Assembly (NCBI GenBank): GCA_046715235.1
Contig: JBKJZO010000096.1
Coordinates: 1 to 32,819 of the forward strand
Direction: 5' to 3'
DNA length: 32,819 nucleotides
Source: JBKJZO01 sp046715235
Lineage (GTDB): Bacteria > Actinomycetota > Actinomycetes > BP-191
Position numbers and translations under genes: made by a program. This document shows, piece by piece, positions 7,302-15,086 of the stretch; within the stretch, counting starts at the first letter, position 1, and each line of letters opens with the position of its first letter. Below the pieces are notes generated by a model. That model had not been told where the DNA came from, did no database searches, and saw only the letters and a program-made list of their open reading frames with translations.

Positions 7302-9606
7302 CGGGGGTTGCTTCCGGGGGTCGCATCGCCGACTGCGCATCGACGTCGACGATCTCCGGCAGCTCGGCACGCCGCCCGACCAGCGGCAACACCATCCCCT
7401 TGTCGCGGCCCTCGTGCACCGCGAGGGCCTGCTGGTGGTAGGCCTCGAGCTGGCCGCGGGCGTCGGCGTACGGCGTGCCGTCGACGATCGGCCCGCTGCC
7501 GCCTTCGATGATCGCGACGATGTCGTCACCCGAAATCGTCTTGTAGGTCTCGAGAGCGTGCGCGACGGCGAGCACCTTCTCGCGGTGCTGGGTCAGCAGC
7601 TCCCGCGTGGTCATGGCCAGCGCGGCGAGGTGCTCCTCGGCCCGCTCGGTCACGGTCTTGTCGTACTTGATCGACCTCGTGCCGTCCATCTGCACCACGG
7701 CGTCAGGGGCGTGCGAACGGTAGGTCTGGCCCATGCCCCACAGGCCTTCCATCGCGAGCACGACCGTTGTCGCGTTCTGCAGGTCGCCCGAGACGCCCGA
7801 GGAGTTGTCGCCGCCGAAGAACAACCGCTCGCCGACGAGTGAGGCGATGCTGACCATGACGTCGGCGTCGTACTCGCTGCGCCACGACGTGAAGCGCTCC
7901 TCGATCGGGATCGGCTGGACAAATCCCAGGTGCCCCTGGCCTTTCTGGATCGTCGCGGTGTCGATGACGTTGCCGCGCTGCGCGAGATAGCTCATCACCG
8001 CATGGCACGCCTCGTGTACGGCGACCGCGTGCCGTTCGCGCTCGATGTACTCGACGCCCTCGGCCGGGCCGACGCTCTTGAGCAGCTTCGCCTTCAGGAC
8101 ATCGCGCCAGGTGATGACGTCACGGCCGTCCCGCAGGGTCACGATCAGCGACTCGTTGACGAGGTCCTTGATGGTGGCACCGGTCGCGTATGGCGTGATG
8201 GTGGCCAGGTGTTCCATCTGTTCCGGGGTGACCTCGTGCACGACCTTGTCGAAGTAGCCCTGGTACGTCCGCAGCCGGCCCTGCTTCGAGGGGTAGCCGA
8301 CGTGGTAAATGCGGTCGATGCGCCCTGGACGCAGCAGGGCGTCGTCCAGTGCGTTGGGCATGTTCGTCGCCATGATCGTCAGGATGCGGTAGTTCGGCGG
8401 CGGCTTGGGCCGCATGCCGAGCGCCCGGCGGATCACGCGGTTGACGAAACCGCGCGGCTTCTTCAGTCCTGACATCTCCGTGAGCAGCGCCTGCAGCGTG
8501 CCCATGCCGCCGCCACCGCCGCCCATCCCGCCCATGATGAAGCCGCGCCGCCCGGGGGGCGTGTCCCTGGCACCGTGAGGCAGCCAGCTCGAGAACAACA
8601 GCGAGCGGGTGTCCTGGGACAGGTAGGAGACCCCGTTGCAGCTCTCGTACGGCGCCGGCAGGGCCTGGCCCACGCCGACCGGCTGCCCGGCGGTGCTGCC
8701 ACGCTTGCCGAGCGCGTCGGCTTCGTCGAAGAAGACGATGACGCCGCCGTACCTCATTGCGAGCTTGCGCAGTCGCCGATAGAGCGACTTGACCTTCAGG
8801 ATGCCCACGCCCATGAACATCGCCTGGAAGGCGCCGGGGTCGACGAAGACGTAGGGCTTTCCGGTCTCGCCGGCAACGGCTTCGGCCATTAGCGTCTTGC
8901 CGGTGCCTGGCGGGCCCCAGAGCAGAATGCCGCCCGGCACGTAGCCGCCCTTCGACTCGATCGACTCGGGATCGTCGAGGAAGACCATGTTTTCCTGCAC
9001 GCGTTCCAGGACGTGGTCCTGGCCCCACACGTCGCTGAAACGCGTCTTGACGTCATCGGGGTAGTAGGTGTCGACCCCGCCCTTGGACAGGAACCAGAAG
9101 ATCGCCGCGAACTGGAAGATCACGAAGAACGCGGCGAACGCGAGCTGCATGGCCATCGGCATCGCGCGGATCGCCGCGGCAGGCAGATGGAACAGGCCGA
9201 GCACTGGACTGGTGTCGTAGATCTTGGCGAGCACCAGCGAGAGGACGGCGACCCAGAACAGCAGCTTGCCCGCGCGCGCCAGGCGGTAGCGCGTCCAGTC
9301 GGACAGCTTGCGCTTGGCCAGGCGGTCGATGCCGCCGAAGACCCGTTCGGTCCAGAAGCGGTGGTAGCCCGCGGCCTTCTCGCTAATGAAGAAGTGCAGC
9401 TGCCGGAGCAGCTCGACGCCGGCGAGTACCGGGATCCAGAGGGACTCGCGGTTGATCTGGCGCACCGAGTCCTCGAACGGCAGCAGTGCGTGGTCGGCCA
9501 TCGCGGCCCACACCAGCCACAACCACAGGACCGCGAGCAGCAGGAGGTACTTCGTGCGGTCCCACGGCGACAACGGCTTGCGGGTGGTTCGCTCTGTGTC
9601 CGGCAT
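7297..9606 (-). CDS. Membrane-anchored FtsH-like AAA+ ATPase with M41-type HExxH site
   Basis: The product is 769 aa. Hydrophobic segments near residues 20-37, 116-130 and 150-174 anchor it in the membrane, unlike the two-helix N-terminus of classical FtsH. The AAA+ module has Walker A GPPGTGKT (231-238), Walker B VIVFFDEADALG (289-300), sensor-1 IMATNMP (411-417) and LLRPGRID. A zinc-protease site HEACH follows (531-535), then GERLFFGG and SGDLQNAT, which resemble the third-ligand region of FtsH peptidases. Between Walker B and sensor-1 there are about 110 residues, roughly 70 more than in FtsH, including a glycine/methionine-rich stretch (359-369). The ATG at 9604-9606 lies 4 bases after the lipoprotein stop, so the two are co-transcribed and probably co-translated. 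An active membrane protease is inferred. Confidence 0.88.
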   Translation of the reverse strand: MPDTERTTRKPLSPWDRTKYLLLLAVLWLWLVWAAMADHALLPFEDSVRQINRESLWIPVLAGVELLRQLHFFISEKAAGYHRFWTERVFGGIDRLAKRKLSDWTRYRLARAGKLLFWVAVLSLVLAKIYDTSPVLGLFHLPAAAIRAMPMAMQLAFAAFFVIFQFAAIFWFLSKGGVDTYYPDDVKTRFSDVWGQDHVLERVQENMVFLDDPESIESKGGYVPGGILLWGPPGTGKTLMAEAVAGETGKPYVFVDPGAFQAMFMGVGILKVKSLYRRLRKLAMRYGGVIVFFDEADALGKRGSTAGQPVGVGQALPAPYESCNGVSYLSQDTRSLLFSSWLPHGARDTPPGRRGFIMGGMGGGGGGMGTLQALLTEMSGLKKPRGFVNRVIRRALGMRPKPPPNYRILTIMATNMPNALDDALLRPGRIDRIYHVGYPSKQGRLRTYQGYFDKVVHEVTPEQMEHLATITPYATGATIKDLVNESLIVTLRDGRDVITWRDVLKAKLLKSVGPAEGVEYIERERHAVAVHEACHAVMSYLAQRGNVIDTATIQKGQGHLGFVQPIPIEERFTSWRSEYDADVMVSIASLVGERLFFGGDNSSGVSGDLQNATTVVLAMEGLWGMGQTYRSHAPDAVVQMDGTRSIKYDKTVTERAEEHLAALAMTTRELLTQHREKVLAVAHALETYKTISGDDIVAIIEGGSGPIVDGTPYADARGQLEAYHQQALAVHEGRDKGMVLPLVGRRAELPEIVDVDAQSAMRPPEATPG

Positions 9607-9610
9607 CGAT

Positions 9611-10264
9611 TTAGCCCTTCACGGTGAAGGAGTCCACGACCGCTTGTATCTCCGAACGGCGCTCCTTGTAGCACTGCGCCGAGCACCGGGCCATCAGGTA
9701 GTACAGCTTGGAATGGCGGTCGTTGATCAGCACCGTCTGGTCGTAGGTCTGCACCTGCGTGGCGAGCTTGTAGTTGAAGACGGTGCGCACGCCGTACAGG
9801 CCCTTGCGCGGGTTGAGCCGCCCATCGGCGAGCAGCTCGAAGCCCATCGTCTCGTCGATGCCGGCCGACTGGCGGGCGGCCGGCGTGACCGGGAGTCTGA
9901 GGTTGCGCATGAGGTCGAGGGACATCCCGTTCGCTTCCGCCGGCCGAAGGTCGCGGACCTTCACCCACACGATCGGGTCGCTGACGTCGATGGACTGGAT
10001 GTGTTGCGCGGACGGCTTCTTGTCCGCGTCGAAGGCCGCGTTCCACGACATCATTCGTTCGAGCTGGCCGCTCGCGGAGGACGGGTCGCCCGAGACTTCC
10101 GCGTCGAGCGCCTCCTGGTTGATCGCGGTCCAGGAGCGCGGCACCTTGAGGTAGACCTGCGCGTCGGAGTTCTTGACGTAGGTGTACTGCGACGACCCGC
10201 AAGCGGTGAGGAAGCCGGCAAGTGCGACTACACCCGCGGCGCCTCGGGCTCTCCGAAGGGACAC
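9611..10264 (-). CDS. Lipoprotein, partner of the FtsH-like gene
   Basis: The product is 217 aa. The N-terminus MSLRRARGAAGVVALAGFLTACGSS is a lipoprotein signal with lipobox LTAC, so it should be anchored on the outer face of the membrane. The mature part has no motif I can name; it contains VYLKVPRSWTAIN and two Cys near the C-terminus (RCSAQCYKE). The start is GTG at 10262-10264 with a GGGAGG site five to six bases upstream. It is the first gene of a two-gene operon with the AAA protease, and its stop is 4 bases before that ATG. A role as accessory or substrate-presenting factor for the protease is inference from position only. Confidence 0.8.
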   Translation of the reverse strand: MSLRRARGAAGVVALAGFLTACGSSQYTYVKNSDAQVYLKVPRSWTAINQEALDAEVSGDPSSASGQLERMMSWNAAFDADKKPSAQHIQSIDVSDPIVWVKVRDLRPAEANGMSLDLMRNLRLPVTPAARQSAGIDETMGFELLADGRLNPRKGLYGVRTVFNYKLATQVQTYDQTVLINDRHSKLYYLMARCSAQCYKERRSEIQAVVDSFTVKG

Positions 10265-10426
10265 AGTGGCCTCCCGCCGGTGGAGCTGTTACCAATCCGT
10301 AGCCGAATCGATACCCGCCGTTTCCCGGGTTCACTCCTGGTCGACGAGTGCCTCCCGTAAAGCGTGCATCTCGGCGCCCGGAATATCCACCGTGATCGCG
10401 GCGGAAGATCGCGGCTACGGCTACGG

Positions 10427-10681
10427 CTACGGCCGCGGTGTCCATTTCATGTTCATGTAGACGTCGCCCCGGCTGAGTTCGTCGAGCATCTGAGACAGCC
10501 GCCGGTCCTTGGTCTCATCCAGCTTTGCCCGCGCGATCCAGCCCAGGTAGTCGTTGCGCTGGTACGGCGGCCGGTCGTTGTAGGCGTCGAGCAGAGCGTG
10601 CTCGTTGAGTGCCCGGCGGACGTGCGCCGGCATCGGCTGGACGGGACGCGAGAGCTGACTCAAGTCGGATTTGCGCGGCAT
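10427..10681 (-). CDS. YdeI/OmpD-associated family protein, short form
   Basis: The product is 84 aa and corresponds to the C-terminal OmdA-like helical domain only. PMPAHVRRALNEH, YQRNDYLGWIARAKLDETK and RRLSQMLDEL match the family pattern of pairs of helices around YL.WI..AK. Full-length relatives carry an extra N-terminal domain, absent here. The function of the family is poorly known and has been linked to envelope stress and bacteriocin protection. The ATG at 10679-10681 has AAAGGA six bases upstream. It follows the ABC ATPase stop by 23 bases, so it is the second gene of that operon. The stop TAG lies in a GTAGCC hexamer repeated three times (10413-10432), giving three in-frame stops. 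Confidence 0.75.
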   Translation of the reverse strand: MPRKSDLSQLSRPVQPMPAHVRRALNEHALLDAYNDRPPYQRNDYLGWIARAKLDETKDRRLSQMLDELSRGDVYMNMKWTPRP

Positions 10682-10704
10682 GGCGGATTCCTTTCGCCTT
10701 GCGA

Positions 10705-11511
10705 TCAGTGCCGGCGGCGGCGGCGGATCCGCGCGGCGTACCGCCCGCGGTCGACGTCGATCGCGACCCGCACGCCGAAGCATTCCGAGACCAGCGAGTC
10801 GACCAAGACCTTGCGGATCGGGCCGGCCGCGAGCGCGCGGCCTTCGCGCATGAGCATCGCGTGGGTGAATCCCACCGGCACGTCCTCGACGTGGTGGGTG
10901 ATGAGGACGGTCGTCGGGGCGTTGGCGTCGCCGGCGACATCGGCGAGCAGGCCGACGAGCTCCTCGCGTGCCCCGAGGTCGAGGCCGTCGGCGGGTTCGT
11001 CGAGCAGGAGCAGCTCCGGGTCGGTCATCACCGATCGCGCAAGCTGCACCCGCTTGCGCTCGCCCTCCGACAGCGAGTGGTACGCGCGGCCGGCCAGCTC
11101 CCGCGCGGCGAACGCGTCGAGCACGTCCATCGCGCGTTCGTCATCGATGTCGTCGAAGCTCTCCCCGGAGCCGCGCGTGACGCCGTATCCGGCGAGCCGC
11201 ACGACGTCGAGAGCGGTCGCCGCATGGTCGAACTGGTTGTCGGCATGCGGGCTGACCACGCCGATGCGCGAGCGCAGCTCGGACAGCTCGGTGTCGTCGT
11301 CCGGGCCGTGCGCGTGCACTCGCTCGCCCAGGATGTCGACGGTGCCCCGGGTCGGTCCCATGCGCGCCGCCGCCAGCTCGAGCAGCGTCGTCTTACCAGC
11401 CCCGTTTGGGCCGAGGACGACCCAGTGCTCGCCTTCGCGCACCTCCCAGGACAGGTTGTCGACGATCCGGTTGCCGGACCGGACCACGGTCACCGAGTCA
11501 AAAGCGATCAC
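10705..11511 (-). CDS. ABC transporter ATP-binding protein
   Basis: The product is 268 aa if begun at the GTG 11509-11511 (VIAFDSVTVVRSGNR). The frame continues to another GTG at 11556, which would add 15 residues. ABC motifs are intact: Walker A GPNGAGKTT, signature LSEGERKR, Walker B LLLLDEPADGLD and switch His in LITHHVED. No permease gene is adjacent, so the transporter partner and substrate are unknown. Stand-alone proteins of this type in actinobacteria resemble ModF/YlmA-like ATPases. The next gene on the same strand is the YdeI-like protein 23 bases downstream. Confidence 0.88.
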   Translation of the reverse strand: MIAFDSVTVVRSGNRIVDNLSWEVREGEHWVVLGPNGAGKTTLLELAAARMGPTRGTVDILGERVHAHGPDDDTELSELRSRIGVVSPHADNQFDHAATALDVVRLAGYGVTRGSGESFDDIDDERAMDVLDAFAARELAGRAYHSLSEGERKRVQLARSVMTDPELLLLDEPADGLDLGAREELVGLLADVAGDANAPTTVLITHHVEDVPVGFTHAMLMREGRALAAGPIRKVLVDSLVSECFGVRVAIDVDRGRYAARIRRRRRH

Positions 11512-11601
11512 AGTGGCCGGCTCGCGTCCTTGGGCTCGGTGAAGATCGGCATGCACATGGGCGCGATCCTGCCGTGTGCAGGTACGTCGGTGCCAGCGGG
11601 A

Positions 11602-13239
11602 TCAGCCGAGCAGTGCGCGGACGGCGTCGCGCGCGGACTCGGCGTCCCGAGCGCGCAGCGTCGCGTTGGCCATCTCTTTGCACCGCTCGTATGTCACTGC
11701 GGCGAGCGCGTCGGCGACGTCCGCGAGCGCGCCGCGCGACATCGACAGGCTCGTCGTTCCCAGCCCGACGAGAACGGGCGCAAGGAGGGGGTCGGCCGCG
11801 GCCTCACCGCAGATGCCCACCGGCTTGCGCGCGTCCGCGCCGGCCCGCCCGATCAGCGCGAGCAGGTGCAGCACTGCTGGATGCCACGGGTCCTGCATCG
11901 CCCCGAGCGCGCCGACCATGCGATCTGCGGCAAGCACGTACTGCGTCAGGTCATTGGTGCCGACGCTGACGAAGTCGACCTCGTCGATGAGCGTTGCGGC
12001 GGTGACCGCGGCCGCTGGCACCTCGATCATGGCGCCGACCGTTGGCAGGTCGAAGGATCGGGCCCGGTCGGCGAACCACCGCGCGTCGCTAGCGTCCGAA
12101 ACCATCGGCGCCATCACCCACACATCCGCGACGCGGTCTGCGTTGGCAGCTGCAATCGCCTCGAGCTGCGCATCGAGCACGTCCGGATGCAGACGCAGCG
12201 CGCGCAGTCCGCGTACGCCGAGAGCAGGGTTGGGCTCGGCCGCCATATCCAGGAACGGCAGCGGCTTGTCGGCGCCGGCGTCGAGCACGCGTACGACGAC
12301 CTTGCGACGTGCGAAGGCTTCGATCACCTGCCGGTAGATGCGTTGTTGCTCGTGCATACCGGGCGCTTTCGTGCTGTCGAGGAAGAGCAGTTCCGTGCGC
12401 AGGAGGCCGACACCCTCCGCGCCGGCCGCGGCGGCCGCCCGCGCGTCGTCGGGACCGCCGACGTTCGCGAGCAGCGCCACCGGGTGACCGTCGGACGTCG
12501 AGCCGGTCCGCTCGAGCGAGCGGATCGCGACCGGCCGGCGTACCGATGTCGCCGAGCCCACGGACGCGCCGGTCGTGACGACGCCGGTCGAGCCGTCGAC
12601 CGCGACCATCGCGCCTTCCTCGAGGGCGAGCGCGTTCGGGCAGCCGACGACGGCCGGAATGCCGCGCTCCCGCGCGACGATCGCGGTGTGGCTTGTCGGC
12701 CCGCCCTCCGCGGTGACTATCGCGAGCACCAGATCCAGATCCAGCACTGCGGTGTCGGCCGGAGCGAGATCTCGCGCGACGAGGATGCAGGCGCTCTGCA
12801 GCTGCGGCCCGCCGCCGACCGGCGAGCCGAGGCAGACACCCACGGCGCGGTCGCGCACATCGTCGAGATCGGCGACCCGGGCGGCGAGGTACTCGCCGGC
12901 GGCCGCCAGCTTCGTCCGGAACACCCCGAACGCCTCGTAGACGGCCCGTGCGGCGGTCGCGCCCTCCGCAATGCGCAGCGCGACGTCGTCGGCGATCGCA
13001 GGGTCCTCGGCCATCATCGCCTGCGCTTCCAGCACATCCCGCGCGGCGCCGCCGGCGATGTCAGCGCGCCGGCGCAGCTCGGCAGCGACGCTCGCCAGCG
13101 CCGCCAGGGCCCGCGAGAGTTCGGCAGCCGGTGTGTCGCCGCTCGGCTTGTCCGGCGGCTCGACCGCGGTCTCGTGCTGGTGTGTGACCGGACCGACCGC
13201 CGTGCCCTTGCTGACGCCGAGTCCGCGCAGCTCAGCCAT
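11602..13239 (-). CDS. ptsI: PTS Enzyme I (phosphoenolpyruvate-protein phosphotransferase)
   Basis: The product is 545 aa, slightly shorter than the typical 560-575. EI takes phosphate from PEP and passes it to HPr in the cytoplasm. The swivelling-domain active site GGPTSHTAI places the phosphorylated His at residue 184. The PEP-binding barrel is seen in EGVGLLRTELLF, VRVLDAGADKPLPF, FVSVGTNDLTQYVLA and the catalytic PVGICGEAA. The ATG at 13237-13239 overlaps the HPr gene by 8 bases (ATGGCTGA), indicating translational coupling. It is the last gene of the operon IIB-IIA-HPr-EI. Confidence 0.96.
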   Translation of the reverse strand: MAELRGLGVSKGTAVGPVTHQHETAVEPPDKPSGDTPAAELSRALAALASVAAELRRRADIAGGAARDVLEAQAMMAEDPAIADDVALRIAEGATAARAVYEAFGVFRTKLAAAGEYLAARVADLDDVRDRAVGVCLGSPVGGGPQLQSACILVARDLAPADTAVLDLDLVLAIVTAEGGPTSHTAIVARERGIPAVVGCPNALALEEGAMVAVDGSTGVVTTGASVGSATSVRRPVAIRSLERTGSTSDGHPVALLANVGGPDDARAAAAAGAEGVGLLRTELLFLDSTKAPGMHEQQRIYRQVIEAFARRKVVVRVLDAGADKPLPFLDMAAEPNPALGVRGLRALRLHPDVLDAQLEAIAAANADRVADVWVMAPMVSDASDARWFADRARSFDLPTVGAMIEVPAAAVTAATLIDEVDFVSVGTNDLTQYVLAADRMVGALGAMQDPWHPAVLHLLALIGRAGADARKPVGICGEAAADPLLAPVLVGLGTTSLSMSRGALADVADALAAVTYERCKEMANATLRARDAESARDAVRALLG

Positions 13240-13507
13240 GTACCGCTTCGAGGTCGGACGCCAGCAATTCGGCGAGTACGTCGAGCGCTTTGTCCGCGCC
13301 GTCACCGTCGGCGGTCAGGACCACCTGCTCACCGCCGTGTACGTCGAGCGTGAGGACGGCGAGGATGCTGCGGGCGTCGACGGTTTCGGCGTCGGTCCGA
13401 CCGATGCGCACCGGCAGGTCGGCCGCTTTCGCGGCCTGCACGAACAGGGCCGCGGGCCGGGCGTGCAAGCCAACGGGCGACGCGACCACGGCTCGGCGCT
13501 GCGCCAT
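13232..13507 (-). CDS. ptsH: PTS phosphocarrier protein HPr
   Basis: The product is 91 aa, the usual HPr size. The phosphorylation site is His15 in SPVGLHARPAA. The regulatory-serine region is ARSILAVLTL (Ser47), the position used by HPr kinase in Firmicutes; no such kinase is seen here. HPr carries phosphate from EI to the IIA protein encoded just upstream. The ATG at 13505-13507 has AGGAGA about 5 bases before it. Its end overlaps the EI start by 8 bases. Confidence 0.96.
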   Translation of the reverse strand: MAQRRAVVASPVGLHARPAALFVQAAKAADLPVRIGRTDAETVDARSILAVLTLDVHGGEQVVLTADGDGADKALDVLAELLASDLEAVHG

Positions 13508-13524
13508 TTTCGTCTCCTACTGGG

Positions 13525-13974
13525 TTAGTGCCATGTGAAGAGCACGTCGCCGGCGGCGACGTTTCCTTGCGCGCAATCGCTGATCTGGTCCGGTTGTGCG
13601 TCGAGCGCGACGACCGGGCACACCGGTGATCTCCCGTTCGCCTCCACCCAGCTCGGGTCCCACATCACGATGGGCATGCCGGCTTTGACGTAGTCACCCT
13701 GACTTACCAGGAGCGTGAAGCCGTCACCGTCGAGCTGCACTGTGTCGATGCCGAGATGCACCAGCACTCCTTGGCCCGATTCGGCGAGTACGACGAACGC
13801 GTGTGGATGCAGCTTCGTGACGCGACCGTCGATCGGCGAGACCACGGTGCCCTGGCTGCGGTCCGGATCGACCGCCGTACCAGGCCCGACGAGCGCGGCC
13901 GAGAAAACCGGGTCAGGCACCGAGGAGAGCGGCAGCGCGTCGCCCGCAACGGGGGAGACGATGGTGAGGGTCAT
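13525..13974 (-). CDS. crr: PTS IIA component, glucose/GlcNAc (Crr) type
   Basis: The product is 149 aa, a stand-alone IIA-Glc domain. TVVSPIDGRVTKLHPHAFVV and GVLVHLGIDTVQLDG are diagnostic; His73 in the HLGIDTV segment is the expected phosphorylation site and His58 its conserved partner. It accepts phosphate from HPr and donates it to the separate IIB. The ATG at 13972-13974 overlaps the IIB stop by 4 bases (ATGA). It is 17 bases from the HPr gene in the same operon. By analogy with Streptomyces Crr it may serve several permeases, but here it sits with a dedicated IIB. Confidence 0.95.
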   Translation of the reverse strand: MTLTIVSPVAGDALPLSSVPDPVFSAALVGPGTAVDPDRSQGTVVSPIDGRVTKLHPHAFVVLAESGQGVLVHLGIDTVQLDGDGFTLLVSQGDYVKAGMPIVMWDPSWVEANGRSPVCPVVALDAQPDQISDCAQGNVAAGDVLFTWH

Positions 13975-14204
13975 TCCAGGTAGTCCTCGATGTCGCTCGC
14001 GAGGGTGTCGGCCTCGGGACCGACGATCACCTGGATGACGTTGCCCGCCATGAGTACGCCGTGCGCGCCGGCGGCCCGCAACGCCTTCTCGTCGACCTGG
14101 GACCCGTCCTTGACCTCCGTCCGCAGCCGGGTGATGCAGGGCTCGATCTCGATGATGTTTTCGGCTCCGCCCAGCCCCGAAATGATCGCCTGCGCTTTGT
14201 CCAT
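13971..14204 (-). CDS. PTS IIB component, GlcNAc/glucose family
   Basis: The product is 77 aa, a free-standing IIB domain. The phosphocysteine motif EPCITRLRTEV puts the active Cys at residue 23, followed by GVLMAGNVIQVIVG. It hands phosphate to the sugar carried by IIC, and separate IIB/IIC proteins (NagF with NagE2 in Streptomyces) are known for GlcNAc. It is the first gene of the leftward operon. The ATG at 14202-14204 has GGGAG about 8 bases upstream. The operator and promoter region 14237-14314 lies directly in front. Confidence 0.94.
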   Translation of the reverse strand: MDKAQAIISGLGGAENIIEIEPCITRLRTEVKDGSQVDEKALRAAGAHGVLMAGNVIQVIVGPEADTLASDIEDYLE

Positions 14205-14236
14205 TGCCTGACTCCCGACCTAATGGCGGAGAACTA

Positions 14237-14265
14237 TTGACACCGCTCCGCAGCAGTGGTCTAGT
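14237..14265 (+). promoter_or_regulatory. Candidate promoter for the GntR-IIC operon
   Basis: A consensus -35 TTGACA lies at 14237-14242, followed after 17 bases by TCTAGT (14260-14265), which fits four of six -10 positions. The -10 falls inside the first dre-like operator, as expected for a repressed or autoregulated promoter. The GntR ATG is 57 bases downstream. Confidence 0.5.
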
Positions 14266-14270
14266 CCACC
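14255..14270. promoter_or_regulatory. dre-like operator 1 (DasR-type site)
   Basis: The 16 bases agtggtctagtccacc closely match the Streptomyces DasR-responsive element ACTGGTCTAGACCACT and are almost palindromic (GTGG-TCTAG-TCCAC). The site lies between the divergent IIB and GntR genes, over the candidate rightward -10. In Streptomyces, DasR bound here is released by glucosamine-6-phosphate. Confidence 0.8.
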
Positions 14271-14273
14271 ACG

Positions 14274-14289
14274 TCCGGTCTAGTCCAGT
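14274..14289. promoter_or_regulatory. dre-like operator 2
   Basis: The 16 bases tccggtctagtccagt share the core GGTCTAGTCCA with operator 1, 19 bases further on, nearly two helical turns. It overlaps the candidate leftward -10 TAGACT (complement of 14287-14292). It is less symmetric than operator 1. Confidence 0.65.
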
Positions 14290-14314
14290 CTAGAGGTCTC
14301 GTAAATCACGACAA
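14287..14314 (-). promoter_or_regulatory. Candidate promoter for the IIB-IIA-HPr-EI operon
   Basis: On the minus strand TTGTCG (14314-14309) and TAGACT (14292-14287) are separated by 16 bases. The -10 overlaps dre-like site 2, and transcription would run toward the IIB start at 14204 across dre-like site 1. Confidence 0.45.
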
Positions 14315-14321
14315 GGTGGAC

Positions 14322-15086
14322 ATGTCCGAGATCAACCACCGTAGCGCGGTACCGAAGTACCACCAGCTCCGCGAGATCCTGCTCGAACTGATCGACGGCG
14401 AACTGGCCGTGGGGGAGCCCATTCCGTCGGAGCGCGAGCTCGCCGAGCGGTACGCACTCTCCCGCATGACCGTCCGCCAGGCGGTCGACAGCCTCGTGGG
14501 CGAGGGCCGGCTCGGGCGAGTTGCCGGTGTTGGCACGTTCGTCGCCGAGCCCAAGATGGACGTGCAGATCCGGCTCGCGTCATTCAGTGACGACATGCGC
14601 AGTCGCGGGATGACGCCGGGCTCGACCGTGCTCACCCTCGAGCGCGTCGAGGCGGCGGCGCACGTCGCCAGGGAGCTCGAGGTGGATGCCGGGGATCCGG
14701 TCATCCGCATCGACCGCCTGCGCTACGCCGACGGCGTACCGATGGCGGTACAGCGAACGTACCTGCCCGAGTCGCTGGTGCCGGGTCTGATCGACCGTGG
14801 GCTCGACGGCTCCCTGCATGTTCTGCTCAGGGAGCGGTACGGCCTCGAGCTCACCTGGGGTGAGCAGACCATCGAGGCCGGTATGGCGGACGCGGCGACC
14901 GCGTCCCTGCTCGAGATCGCAGACCACGCCGTGGTGCTTCGGCTGCGCCGTCGCACGTACGCGGGGGACCAGCCAGTGGAATTCGACACCTCGAGCTACC
15001 GGGCTGACAGGTATCTGCTGTGGGTGCCCCTGACCCGGCCCGCACCACCTTTCCGCAACGTACGTAATCAGGGAGGTTCTCAATGA
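14322..15086 (+). CDS. GntR/UTRA-family regulator, DasR-like
   Basis: The product is 254 aa. The N-terminal winged helix has PKYHQLREILLELI, the family signature PIPSERELAERYALSRMTVRQAVDSL and the wing GRVAGVGTFVAEP. The C-terminal UTRA effector domain runs from about residue 85 with IRIDRLRYADGVPMAVQRTYLP and VEFDTSSYRADRY. HutC/DasR members bind amino-sugar phosphates. Two dre-like sites just upstream and PTS genes on both sides make it the probable local repressor and autoregulator. The ATG at 14322 has AAGG a few bases before it; a GTG at 14316 is in frame. Its stop overlaps the IIC start by 4 bases (ATGA). Confidence 0.92.
   Translation: MSEINHRSAVPKYHQLREILLELIDGELAVGEPIPSERELAERYALSRMTVRQAVDSLVGEGRLGRVAGVGTFVAEPKMDVQIRLASFSDDMRSRGMTPGSTVLTLERVEAAAHVARELEVDAGDPVIRIDRLRYADGVPMAVQRTYLPESLVPGLIDRGLDGSLHVLLRERYGLELTWGEQTIEAGMADAATASLLEIADHAVVLRLRRRTYAGDQPVEFDTSSYRADRYLLWVPLTRPAPPFRNVRNQGGSQ

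Noticed and set aside
10609..13353. Very long plus-strand open frame (914 codons) opposite the ABC ATPase and Enzyme I genes
   Set aside because: Its protein is Arg/His/Asp-rich without motifs, while the minus strand encodes complete ABC ATPase and EI proteins with all catalytic motifs.
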